Part shown: in pieces, positions 1 through 6,097 of the stretch
How the letters are laid out: every line of letters begins with the position of its first letter
Numbering within the stretch: the first letter of the stretch is position 1
From: Chloroflexota bacterium
GTDB taxonomy: Bacteria; Chloroflexota; Limnocylindria; Limnocylindrales; CSP1-4
Assembly: GCA_021812735.1 (NCBI GenBank)
Contig: JAKAMV010000457.1
Coordinates: forward strand, 1 to 7,822
DNA length: 7,822 bases
Direction: 5' to 3'
Made by a program: the position numbers and the translations under genes
Notes under the pieces: generated by a model
What the model saw: the letters and a program-made list of their open reading frames with translations, nothing else
Told to the model about the DNA's origin: nothing
Database searches by the model: none

Positions 1-830
1 TCGGCCTCCCGGCGATGCCCCCGCTCGAGCTGGCACCGGACGATGTCGTGGCCGAGGGGCAGGCCGATGTCGAGAATCCATCGCCGGCCGAGGGGGCTGC
101 ACCCGCCGAGGAGCCGGCGCCGGCCGCGGCCGCGGCGGAGGCGCTGCCGGCCGCGGCCCAGGCCGAGGAGCTGGCGCCGGCCGAGGTCGCGGCGGAGGCC
201 GAACCGGTCGTGGCGCAGGCCGAGGTGGCGGCGCAGGCCGAGGTGGCGGCGCCGGCCGAACCGGTCGTGGCGCTTCCGGCCGCGGCCCGGGCCGAGGAGC
301 TGGCGCCGGTCGAGGTCGCGGCCCAGGTCGCGGTGCCGCTCGAGCCGGCCGCGGCGGTATCGGCCGCGGAACCGCCCGCCGCGGAGTCGGCTCCCGCAGC
401 GCCGGCCGAGGCCGTCCGTCCCACGGCGGAACCGCCCGCCGCGGAGTCGGCTCCCGCAGCGCCGGCTCCCGCAGCGCCGGCCGAGGCCGTTCGTCCCGCG
501 GCCACGCGTCCCTCGATCGGCGCCGGTTGGCTCACCGTTGCACCGGACGATTCCCGGCCGCCCGCCACGACGCAGGACCCGGTGTGGCCCACCACCGGCC
601 GGCCGCCGATGGTCGGGATGCTCGCCGGGCGCAGGCTGACGCCGCCGAGCGATCCCGCGGCCCTGTGGGCCGCCTCGGCCCAGGAGGTGCTCAGCGGCGG
701 ACCCCGCCCGTCCGGCGCGGGGCAGCGTCGCGCGGCCGGCCCGGCCACACCGCAGCCCTGCGTCAACTGCGGCCTCCCGCTGTCCGTCAACGCCCGGTTC
801 TGCCGCCGCTGCGGGTCTCGCCAGGGCTAG
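1..830 (+). CDS. Ala/Pro/Glu-rich protein with C-terminal zinc ribbon, 5' end outside window
   Basis: I do not recognise the family. The frame is open to the left window edge. The first ATG, at 15, has no Shine-Dalgarno sequence in front of it, so the gene probably begins upstream and is partial here. Counting from that ATG, residues 20-160 are a low-complexity Ala/Pro/Glu/Val linker made of AEP, AEV and AEELAP-type units, including a 20-residue repeat at 118-137 and 138-162. Residues 165-245 are Pro/Gly-rich with no clear fold. The C-terminus is a compact zinc ribbon, with Cys249-x2-Cys252 and Cys263-x2-Cys266, five residues before the TAG stop. No membrane segment or signal peptide is visible in the part present. 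The zinc ribbon suggests a protein or nucleic-acid contact module on a flexible tether, which is inference. The gene converges on the BrkB gene. The Arg-rich alternative frame over the same bases is a by-product of the GC bias. Confidence 0.7.
   Translation, partial: GLPAMPPLELAPDDVVAEGQADVENPSPAEGAAPAEEPAPAAAAAEALPAAAQAEELAPAEVAAEAEPVVAQAEVAAQAEVAAPAEPVVALPAAARAEELAPVEVAAQVAVPLEPAAAVSAAEPPAAESAPAAPAEAVRPTAEPPAAESAPAAPAPAAPAEAVRPAATRPSIGAGWLTVAPDDSRPPATTQDPVWPTTGRPPMVGMLAGRRLTPPSDPAALWAASAQEVLSGGPRPSGAGQRRAAGPATPQPCVNCGLPLSVNARFCRRCGSRQG
147..322 (+). repeat. Direct repeat of about 47 bp, offset 129 bp, within the linker
   Basis: Bases 147-193 recur at 276-322 with only two mismatches seen by eye. 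Both copies encode a PAAA.AEELAP.EVAA segment. The 129-bp offset is a multiple of three, so the frame is kept. The shared GAACCGGTCGTGGCGC blocks at about 201 and 258 fall inside this span. Together they show that the linker grew by nested in-frame duplications. Confidence 0.75.
216..251 (+). repeat. 18-bp perfect tandem repeat, two copies, in the Ala/Glu-rich linker
   Basis: Bases 216-233 and 234-251 are identical 18-mers beginning CAGGCCGAGG. They keep the reading frame and each adds six residues of the AQAEVA type. This looks like in-frame slippage or duplication in a low-complexity coding segment. Confidence 0.85.
366..480 (+). repeat. 60-bp in-frame repeat with a 15-bp internal duplication in the second copy
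   Basis: Bases 366-405 match 426-465 exactly at a 60-bp offset, encoding AEPPAAESAPAAP twice. In the second copy a 15-bp block starting CTCCCGCAGC is doubled (451-465 and 466-480). After it the match to the first copy resumes through the AEAVRP codons. Both lengths are multiples of three. The near-perfect nucleotide identity suggests recent duplication or gene conversion. Confidence 0.9.
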
Positions 831-938
831 GTCTGGCCGCTCGTGCCCGGGCCGCCCCGACCGCACGGGCCGGCCGGGTCGCGCCACGCGCCACGTCGCC
901 GACCGCCACCCTGACCCGGGGACGCCGACCAGCCGCAA
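831..938. other. Convergent intergenic gap, no clear terminator
   Basis: This stretch separates the stop codons of the zinc-ribbon gene (plus strand) and the BrkB gene (minus strand). It is GC-rich with short self-complementary GGCCGGCC-like patches. I see no hairpin followed by a T-run on either strand, so a factor-independent bidirectional terminator cannot be supported. Neither an RNA gene nor a small ORF is convincing here. Confidence 0.4.
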
Positions 939-1886
939 CTACCCGCGTCGCGCCCCGACCACCGGACCCAGCCTCGAGCGCACCTCGGTCCAGGCCGCGC
1001 CGAGAAGCAGGATGTTGAACGCGATCGAGAGCCAGGCAAGCAGGGCGAAGATGGCGAGTGCCGTGCCGTACACGGCCCACAGGCCCATCAGGCGCGGCGC
1101 GATGAACACGTACACCTGCGTGAACACCGCCAGGGTCAGCCCCACCACGCCGGCCGGGACCAGCAGTGCCCTCCAGGCGATCTGCTCGCTGGGCACGAAG
1201 CGATAGCACAGCGCCACGGCCACGGCAAACGCCGCCACCGAGACGAGCGGCCCGACCGCCTGGAGCACCGCAGCCGGCGCGGCCTCGAGGTTGACCCCGC
1301 CGGGCGCGAGCTGCGTGAGCCACGAGACGATCGACCCCAGCGCGACGAGGCCCACGGGCAGCAGGACCAGGACCAAGGTCAGCGCCACGCCCCGCAGCGT
1401 CTGGGCGACCGGGTTCCGGCGGGGCGCCCCGCGGAAGATCCGCGAGATTGCCGTGTCCAGGTTCGCGTAGAAGCGGCTCGAGCCCCAGACCAGCGTCACC
1501 ACCGCGAAGATCCCGGTGGGCAGGGCGCCGGAGCCGACCCCGGTCAGCGCCAGCGCGGCAAGGTCCTCGAACGGCGGCAGAACCTGCGCGACGGCCGCCA
1601 CCAGCTGGCTCTGGATGCCCGGCTCGCGGACGACGAACCCCATCACCGCCACCGCGAGCAAGAACGCCGGCAGTAGGGCGAGCAGCGAGGTGTAGGCGAG
1701 GCCGCCCGCCACGAGGCTGCCGCCCGCCCGGTCGTACGTGTCCATGACCGCCCGCAGGCGCGTCACGCCGGGGTGGCCGCCGAGCCGCTCCGCAATCCGC
1801 TCCGCCACGCGCCGGAGCCCGACGATCCGCTGCTCGACCTCGGCGGTCTCGCGCTCGAACCGGTCCTCCAGCCCTCCCTCGCCCAT
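939..1886 (-). CDS. YihY/BrkB (UPF0761) family integral membrane protein
   Basis: This 315-aa protein has the length and layout of the YihY/BrkB family of inner-membrane proteins, whose molecular function is not settled. The old label 'ribonuclease BN' for this family is considered an error. A charged amphipathic N-terminal region (1-50) is followed by about six hydrophobic helices near 57-86, 119-137, 164-190, 205-228, 238-264 and 270-300. Family-like features are the GGLAYTSLLALLPAFL segment of the first helix, the CYRFVP motif near 227-232, and the C-terminal VYGTALAIFALLAWL...LLLGAAWTEV block near 272-302. The family usually has Gly-Ala-Glu where this protein has Gly-Ala-Ala, with Glu301 a few residues later. 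The ATG at 1886-1884 lies four bases after the stop of the upstream HTH gene. There is no strong Shine-Dalgarno, so translation probably depends on coupling. It appears to be the last gene of the cluster. Confidence 0.9.
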   Translation of the reverse strand: MGEGGLEDRFERETAEVEQRIVGLRRVAERIAERLGGHPGVTRLRAVMDTYDRAGGSLVAGGLAYTSLLALLPAFLLAVAVMGFVVREPGIQSQLVAAVAQVLPPFEDLAALALTGVGSGALPTGIFAVVTLVWGSSRFYANLDTAISRIFRGAPRRNPVAQTLRGVALTLVLVLLPVGLVALGSIVSWLTQLAPGGVNLEAAPAAVLQAVGPLVSVAAFAVAVALCYRFVPSEQIAWRALLVPAGVVGLTLAVFTQVYVFIAPRLMGLWAVYGTALAIFALLAWLSIAFNILLLGAAWTEVRSRLGPVVGARRG

Positions 1887-1890
1887 GGCG

Positions 1891-2127
1891 TCAGGGCAGG
1901 TCTTCGAACAGCCCCGGCTGGATGTGCTCCGCGCCCACCCGCCGCGGCGCGGCGATCAGCGCGCGCACCTCGCCGCGCCGGACGTAGCGCCGCCCGCCGA
2001 GCTTGATGCTCGCGAGCTTGCCAGATCTGGCCCAGCCGCCGATCGTGGCCGGCGCGAAGTGGACGTTGGCGGCCGCGAGGATCTCGACCGCCTCGCTCAG
2101 CGTGACCCAGTCGGCGGCGGCGGGCAC
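1891..2127 (-). CDS. Small helix-turn-helix DNA-binding protein, excisionase/MerR type
   Basis: This 78-aa protein is mostly one HTH_17-like (excisionase/MerR winged helix) domain. The residues WVTLSEAVEILA (7-18) form the first helix, VHFAPATIGGWARSGKLAS (22-40) the turn, recognition helix and wing start, and IKLGGRRYVRRGEVRALIAA (41-60) the wing with its basic strand and the following helix. The C-terminus ends in a short acidic-hydrophobic tail, GLFEDLP. The GTG start at 2127-2125 lies three bases after the fmdB-like stop, with an AAGGA motif seven bases upstream inside the preceding gene, so coupled translation is likely. Relatives act as phage or plasmid excisionases or small regulators, but there is no integrase or attachment site in this window. 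A housekeeping regulatory or architectural role is therefore more likely. The target is unknown. Confidence 0.75.
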   Translation of the reverse strand: MPAAADWVTLSEAVEILAAANVHFAPATIGGWARSGKLASIKLGGRRYVRRGEVRALIAAPRRVGAEHIQPGLFEDLP

Positions 2128-2130
2128 CGG

Positions 2131-2484
2131 TCAGTCCTTCTCGCCCGCCGGGGACGAGGACCCCGCCGGGGACGAGGACCCAGACGAGGACGAGGACCCA
2201 GACGAGGACGACGAGGCGTCCGACGGCCCGCCGGAGGCCGACGCCTCCGTGGGCCCGCCCGAGGCGCCCGACGGCCGCGACCCCGCCTTGGTGGCGCCCC
2301 CTCCCCCGCGATCCTTCTTGGCCCAGCCCGACCCCTTGAAGTGGATCGACGGCGCGGAGAAGACCTTGCGCATCGTGCCCTCGCGCCCGCAGGACGGGCA
2401 GAACTTAGGCCCGGGGTCATTGATCCCGTGGAGGATGTCAGCGCGGTGGTCGCAGGCGGTGCAGAGGTAGTCGTAGATGGGCAT
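2131..2484 (-). CDS. FmdB-family zinc-ribbon protein with Ser/Gly-rich tail
   Basis: This 117-aa protein starts MPIYDYLCTAC, the characteristic N-terminus of the FmdB/putative regulatory zinc-ribbon family. It has Cys8-x2-Cys11 and Cys29-x2-Cys32 as the zinc ligands, then the usual VFSAPSIHFKGSGW segment (41-54). After about residue 57 the chain becomes a low-complexity tail rich in Gly, Ala and above all Ser (87-112), ending AGEKD. Members are often labelled transcriptional regulators after FmdB of Methylophilus, but direct evidence is thin and the biochemical role here is unknown. The ATG at 2484-2482 is fixed by the conserved N-terminus, although no clear Shine-Dalgarno precedes it. The upstream gene stops 21 bases earlier, so coupling is likely. 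The tail is encoded by tandem 18-bp repeats. Confidence 0.88.
   Translation of the reverse strand: MPIYDYLCTACDHRADILHGINDPGPKFCPSCGREGTMRKVFSAPSIHFKGSGWAKKDRGGGGATKAGSRPSGASGGPTEASASGGPSDASSSSSGSSSSSGSSSPAGSSSPAGEKD
2144..2215 (-). repeat. Two pairs of 18-bp tandem repeats encoding the Ser-rich FmdB tail
   Basis: On the plus strand, 2144-2161 and 2162-2179 are identical 18-mers. They are followed by a second, related pair at 2180-2197 and 2198-2215, whose last few bases differ. All units share GACGAGGA. On the coding strand they give repeated SSSPAG and SSSSSG-type hexapeptides. The acidic plus-strand translation (repeated DEDPDEDED) is a shadow of the same repeat. The unit length keeps the frame, so copy number could vary between relatives without disrupting the gene. 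Confidence 0.8.
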
Positions 2485-2505
2485 CGTTGGTTCGCTGGTG
2501 TGCGG

Positions 2506-3264
2506 TCAGCCGCGGAGGAGCCGCATGCCGCACTTGGGGCAATAGAACGCGCGCTCGTGGGCCGACGCGAAACCGCAGTGGGCGCAGACCAGCCCGCCGC
2601 GCCCCGCCGCCGGGACCGGCCGGTCCACGGACGCCAGGCCAAGGGCGTGCTGGCTGCCGAGCACGTTGCCCAGGATCCCCGCGAGGGTCTTCTGGGCGAT
2701 CCGGTCGGTGTCGCCGCGGGCGCCGCGGCCGCCCCACCCGACAACCGCGCGGACGATCATGTCGCCCGTCGCCTCGTCCCAGTGGGAGGCCACGCCTCCG
2801 ACGATGGCGTTGTACTCAGGGTACCCCGCCGTGTCGGTCTCGCCGTCGAGCAGGGCGCACGCGAAGGTGTCGAACGCGAGGTCCACCGCGTCGAGCGTCT
2901 CGAGGACGACCAGCGCGTGCCGCGTCACCGGGCTCAGCTCGTGATGGGCGCCCAGCCACTGCATGGCCTCGGACGGGTGCGCGATCTGGGGCATCGCCTG
3001 GGCGAACTCGAGCGGCAGGGGCTCCACCACCTCGACCTCGCCCCGCGCAAAGCCGACGAGCATGGACGGCAGCTCCGCCAGCGCCCGGGGGCCGCCCCTC
3101 AGGCGCACTCCCTCGCTGCTCTTGGCCGCGTACTGCAGCTTGAGCGCGAACTCCTGCGCGACGACCTCCTCGGGCGGCCCGACGCGAGTCGGGGCCGTCG
3201 GGGCGGCGGGAGCGGACGACCTGTCCGGCTCGCTGCCGCGGCGCTTCAGGAACTCGAGCGGCAC
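2506..3264 (-). CDS. Uncharacterised protein with C-terminal zinc ribbon
   Basis: I do not recognise this 252-aa protein. Residues 1-30 are a polar, Ala/Pro-rich leader. Residues 33-215 look like a globular, mostly helical soluble domain. Its distinctive stretches are EEVVAQEFALKLQYAA (32-47), EYNAIVGGVASHWDEATGDMI (150-170), and a Gly/Arg patch, VVGWGGRGARGDTD (174-187). The C-terminus is a zinc ribbon with Cys227-x2-Cys230 and Cys242-x2-Cys245, seven residues from the end. There are no membrane helices and no signal peptide. The start is a GTG at 3264-3262, supported by a perfect AGGAGG six bases upstream. It is the first of four closely spaced genes. The ribbon resembles those at the ends of otherwise unrelated proteins and does not assign a function. 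Confidence 0.75.
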   Translation of the reverse strand: MPLEFLKRRGSEPDRSSAPAAPTAPTRVGPPEEVVAQEFALKLQYAAKSSEGVRLRGGPRALAELPSMLVGFARGEVEVVEPLPLEFAQAMPQIAHPSEAMQWLGAHHELSPVTRHALVVLETLDAVDLAFDTFACALLDGETDTAGYPEYNAIVGGVASHWDEATGDMIVRAVVGWGGRGARGDTDRIAQKTLAGILGNVLGSQHALGLASVDRPVPAAGRGGLVCAHCGFASAHERAFYCPKCGMRLLRG

Positions 3265-3270
3265 GGGGAT

Positions 3271-3276
3271 CCTCCT
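3271..3276 (-). promoter_or_regulatory. Strong ribosome binding site for the 252-aa zinc-ribbon gene
   Basis: AGGAGG on the minus strand, six bases before the GTG at 3264, decides that start codon. It is the strongest Shine-Dalgarno in the cluster. The three downstream genes have weaker or no such sites, in line with this gene heading a translationally coupled unit. Confidence 0.85.
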
Positions 3277-3303
3277 GACTCGGCCGGTGGCCGGATCTCC
3301 CCC

Positions 3304-3312
3304 ATCCTAGCA
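3304..3312 (-). promoter_or_regulatory. Possible extended -10 promoter element before the zinc-ribbon gene
   Basis: TGCTAGGAT on the minus strand fits an extended -10 (TGn followed by TAGGAT). It would place a transcript start near 3297, about 33 bases before the GTG. No good -35 box is seen 16-18 bases upstream. A near twin, TGCTAGACT, precedes the valS leader, which lends some support. The alternative is that the cluster is transcribed only by read-through from valS. Confidence 0.35.
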
Positions 3313-3343
3313 GCGACGGCCACCCGCGACCGCCGGCGGCTCC

Positions 3344-3360
3344 CGACGCCGTGAGCGTCG
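3344..3360 (-). other. Small inverted repeat just after the valS stop
   Basis: CGACGC and GCGTCG flank a five-base loop, four bases downstream of the valS stop codon. No T-run follows, so it is at best a weak terminator or an RNA-stabilising hairpin. A perfect CCGCCGGCGG palindrome at 3330-3339 lies next to it. Confidence 0.3.
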
Positions 3361-3363
3361 CGG

Positions 3364-6081
3364 TCACCGGCCAAGGCGGTCGCGCAGCCGCAGGACCTGG
3401 TCGGCCAGCTCGGCCTCGCGGGCGCGGGCGCCATCGACCACGGCGGGCGGCGCCTTGGACGTGAACGCGTCGTTGGCAAGGCGCGCCCTGGCCGCCCCCC
3501 ACAGCCGCTCGGCGTCGGCGAGCTCCTTCTCGAGCCTGGCCCGGTCTGCCTCGGCCGCGCCCGCGTCTGCGACGCCAGCGCCCACGATGGCCTCGGACGG
3601 GCCCGCGATGACCGACAGGCCGGTGGCGGCGGCGTGGAGGGCCTCCCGGTCGTCGTGGCGCCGCATGGGCTTCGCCCGGGCGAGCCGCTCGAGTGCCGGG
3701 CGCAGCGCCTCGAACGACGCGACGAGCCCGGGCTCCACCGCCACGTCGAGCGGCAGCCAGGCGCCGGGCTCGAGCTTGGCATCCGAGCGCGCGTTGCGCA
3801 CGGCTCGCACGAGCTCGACCAGCGCGCCCACCTCGGCCTCGGCCTCCTCGTCCCGCACGCCGACGGCCGGCCAGTCGGCCACGATCAGGAGCTCGGGGTC
3901 CGAGGCCGCGTGCGGGAGCGCGCCCCACAGCCGCTCGGTGATGAACGGCATCACCGGGTGCAGCAGGCGCAGGTACGTGTCGAGCGCCTCGACGAGCGTC
4001 CACCAGGTGGCCTCGCGGTCGGCGGCCTCCAGCGACACGTCGGCCAGGCGCACCTTGGCGAGCTCGATGCCCCAGTCGCAGTACTCGCTCCAGATGGCGT
4101 CGTACAGGAGCCGGGTCACCTCCCCGAACGCGTAGTCCGCCATCGCCCCGTCCACGGCGGCAACCGTGGCGGCCGCCCGCGAGCGGACCCAGCGCTCGGC
4201 CGGGCCGAGGCGGGCGGGGTCCGGCGCCCGGCGCGGGGCATCGGCCGGGATGCCCTCGGGACGCGCCCCCAGCACGAAGCGGGTGGCGTTCCAGAGCTTG
4301 TTGGCGAAGTTGCGGGCGTTCTCCACCTTGGCCATGCCGAACTTCTGGTCGTTGCCCGGCGTGGCGCCGTGGACCAGCGCGAAGCGCAGCGCGTCGGCGC
4401 CGTGCTCGTCGATGGTCCCGAGCGGGTCCACCACGTTGCCCTTGGTCTTGGACATCTTCTGGCCGAACGGGTCGCGGATGAGGCCCGACAGGTAGACCGT
4501 GTGGAACGGGGCATCGCCCAGCATCTCGATGCCCAGCATCATCATCCGGGCCACCCAGAAGAAGATGATGTCGTAGCCGGTCTCCATGACCGAGCCCGGG
4601 TAGAACCGGGCGAGGTCGTCGGTGGCGTCGGGCCAGCCGAGCGTCGAGAACGGCCACAGGCCGGAGCTGAACCACGTGTCGAAGATGTCCGGGTCCTGCG
4701 TGAGCCGTGACGCCGGCGCGCCGCAGACCTCGCAGGCGTCGGGCCCGCCCGCCTCGGCGGAGACGGTGGCGTGGCCGTCGGGGCAGTACCAGGCCGGGAT
4801 GCGGTGGCCCCACCACAGCTGCCGGGACACGTTCCAGTCCCGGATGGTGGTCATCCAGTGCTCCCAGACCTTCTCGAACCGGGCTGGCAGGATGGCGGTG
4901 CGGCCCGATCGGGTTGCCGCGAGCGCGGCCTCCGCCAGCGGTCCCGTGCGCACGAACCACTGCGTCTTGAGGCGCGGCTCCACCGCGTCGGTGCTGCGCT
5001 GGCAGCGGCCGATGACCATCTCGTGGGCCTGCTCGCCCTCGAGGTCGCCGAGCGCGGCGAGGTCCTCGAGAATCGCGGAGCGGGCCTTGTACCGCTCCAA
5101 CCCGTCGTACCGGGTGCCGGTGTTGGCCACGTGCGCGATGTCGTCGAGGACCGTCGGCATCGCCAGCCCGTGGCGCCTGCCCGTCTCGTGGTCGTCGTGG
5201 TCGTGGGCCGGGGTGATCTTCACGGCGCCGGTGCCGAAGGCGGGGTCCACCACCGGGTCCGCGATGACCGGCACGTCGCGGTCCACGAAGGGGATGCGCA
5301 CGCGCCGGCCGACCAGCCGCGCGTAGCGCTTGTCGTCGGGGTGGACGGCCACGGCCGTGTCGCCGAGGAGCGTCTCGGGGCGCGTGGTGGCGACGGTCAC
5401 GGTCGCCGGGCCGGGCTGGCCCGTCGTCTCGTCGAGCAGGTGGTACCGGATTCGCCAGATCGTGCCCGTCTCGGGCGTGGGGATCACCTCAAGGTCCGAG
5501 ACCGACGTCCGGCAGCCCGGGCACCAGTTGACGAGCGCCTCGGCGCGGTACGCCAGGCCCTTGCGGTGCAGGCGCAGGAACGCCTCGCGCACGGCCCGGC
5601 TGCTGACCTCGTCCATCGTGAACCGCAGGCGGCCCCAGTCGCACGACCCGCCAACGCGGCGCTGCTGGGTGAGGATGACGTTGCGGGTCTCCTCGACGAA
5701 CGCCTGCATGCGCTCGAGGTACCGCTCGCGGCCGAGGCTGGCGCGGCTCTCCCCCTCCCCGGCGAGGATCTTGTCCAGCACGAACTGCGCGGCGATCGAG
5801 GCGTGGTCGAGGCCCGGCAGGAACAGCGCGGGGCGGCCGGCCATCCGCGCGTGGCGGATCATCAGGTCCTCGACCGTGGTGCGCTGGGCATGGCCCAGGT
5901 GCAGCGAGCCGGTCACGTTGGGCGGCGGCTGGATGATCGTGAACGCCGGCTTGGACCAGTCCGCGCGCGAGCCGGCCCCGTCCGGGGCGAAGACGTCCGC
6001 CGCCATCCAGCGCTCGTAGATCTCGTGCTCGAACTCGGCCGGGGCATAGGCCTTGGCGAGCGTCGCGGTCGGCTCGGTCAT
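3364..6081 (-). CDS. valS: Valyl-tRNA synthetase
   Basis: This 905-aa cytoplasmic class I synthetase joins valine to tRNA-Val. The signature motifs are in order. PPPNVTGSLHLGHA (52-65) contains the HLGH form of the HIGH motif. NWCPGC (185-190) is part of a zinc-binding knuckle. The editing domain has TTRPETLLGD (232-241) and GTGAVKITPAHD (283-294). WNVSRQLWWGHRIPAWYC (416-433) follows, then Cys450-x2-Cys453. The second catalytic motif is KMSKT (542-546), where most relatives have KMSKS. NFANKLWNATRF (591-602) leads into the anticodon-binding helices, and a charged coiled coil (about 845-903) ends the protein, as is usual for ValRS. Arg234, Lys288, Thr290, Asp294 and Asp297 fall at a constant offset of 18 from the editing residues I recall for Thermus ValRS, so proofreading against threonine should be intact. 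The start is ATG 6081, with AGGAG eight bases upstream. Expression is controlled by a T-box leader. Confidence 0.97.
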   Translation of the reverse strand: MTEPTATLAKAYAPAEFEHEIYERWMAADVFAPDGAGSRADWSKPAFTIIQPPPNVTGSLHLGHAQRTTVEDLMIRHARMAGRPALFLPGLDHASIAAQFVLDKILAGEGESRASLGRERYLERMQAFVEETRNVILTQQRRVGGSCDWGRLRFTMDEVSSRAVREAFLRLHRKGLAYRAEALVNWCPGCRTSVSDLEVIPTPETGTIWRIRYHLLDETTGQPGPATVTVATTRPETLLGDTAVAVHPDDKRYARLVGRRVRIPFVDRDVPVIADPVVDPAFGTGAVKITPAHDHDDHETGRRHGLAMPTVLDDIAHVANTGTRYDGLERYKARSAILEDLAALGDLEGEQAHEMVIGRCQRSTDAVEPRLKTQWFVRTGPLAEAALAATRSGRTAILPARFEKVWEHWMTTIRDWNVSRQLWWGHRIPAWYCPDGHATVSAEAGGPDACEVCGAPASRLTQDPDIFDTWFSSGLWPFSTLGWPDATDDLARFYPGSVMETGYDIIFFWVARMMMLGIEMLGDAPFHTVYLSGLIRDPFGQKMSKTKGNVVDPLGTIDEHGADALRFALVHGATPGNDQKFGMAKVENARNFANKLWNATRFVLGARPEGIPADAPRRAPDPARLGPAERWVRSRAAATVAAVDGAMADYAFGEVTRLLYDAIWSEYCDWGIELAKVRLADVSLEAADREATWWTLVEALDTYLRLLHPVMPFITERLWGALPHAASDPELLIVADWPAVGVRDEEAEAEVGALVELVRAVRNARSDAKLEPGAWLPLDVAVEPGLVASFEALRPALERLARAKPMRRHDDREALHAAATGLSVIAGPSEAIVGAGVADAGAAEADRARLEKELADAERLWGAARARLANDAFTSKAPPAVVDGARAREAELADQVLRLRDRLGR

Positions 6082-6089
6082 CGCTCTGG

Positions 6090-6094
6090 CTCCT
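6090..6094 (-). promoter_or_regulatory. valS ribosome binding site
   Basis: AGGAG lies eight bases before the ATG at 6081, just after the T-box terminator and outside both alternative hairpins. It fixes the valS start. It also indicates that the T-box acts on transcription rather than by hiding the ribosome binding site. Confidence 0.85.
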
Positions 6095-6097
6095 AGC

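Noticed and set aside
43..639. Arg/Pro-rich 198-codon frame on the plus strand, resembling a basic nucleic-acid binding protein
   Set aside because: It is the +1 shadow of the Ala/Glu-rich repeat gene. The alternative frame ends in a recognisable zinc ribbon while this one has no domain.
1891..2127. Prophage or integrative element suggested by the excisionase-like gene
   Set aside because: No integrase, no direct-repeat attachment sites, no tRNA target and no composition shift are visible in the window.
2144..2215. Tandem 18-bp units considered as a CRISPR or iteron array
   Set aside because: There are no spacers, the units are contiguous and in frame inside a coding tail, and no cas or replication gene is nearby.
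2003..2470. Acidic DEDPDEDED repeat protein on the plus strand
   Set aside because: It is the antisense translation of the Ser-rich FmdB tail. The minus-strand frame begins with the conserved FmdB N-terminus and cysteines.
1738..3354. Long plus-strand open frame (538 codons) opposite the FmdB, HTH and zinc-ribbon genes
   Set aside because: It crosses several well-supported minus-strand genes, is full of Arg/Gly/Pro low complexity, and matches no family. Long antisense frames are expected at this GC content.
3277..3363. valS intrinsic terminator between valS and the next gene
   Set aside because: Hairpins are present (3344-3360 and the palindrome at 3330-3339), but none is followed by a T-run, so I list only an inverted repeat.
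2816..4960. 714-codon minus-strand frame overlapping valS and the zinc-ribbon gene
   Set aside because: It is an off-frame reading of valS with a His/Arg/Gly-rich translation and spans the intergenic gap. The valS frame has all the motifs.
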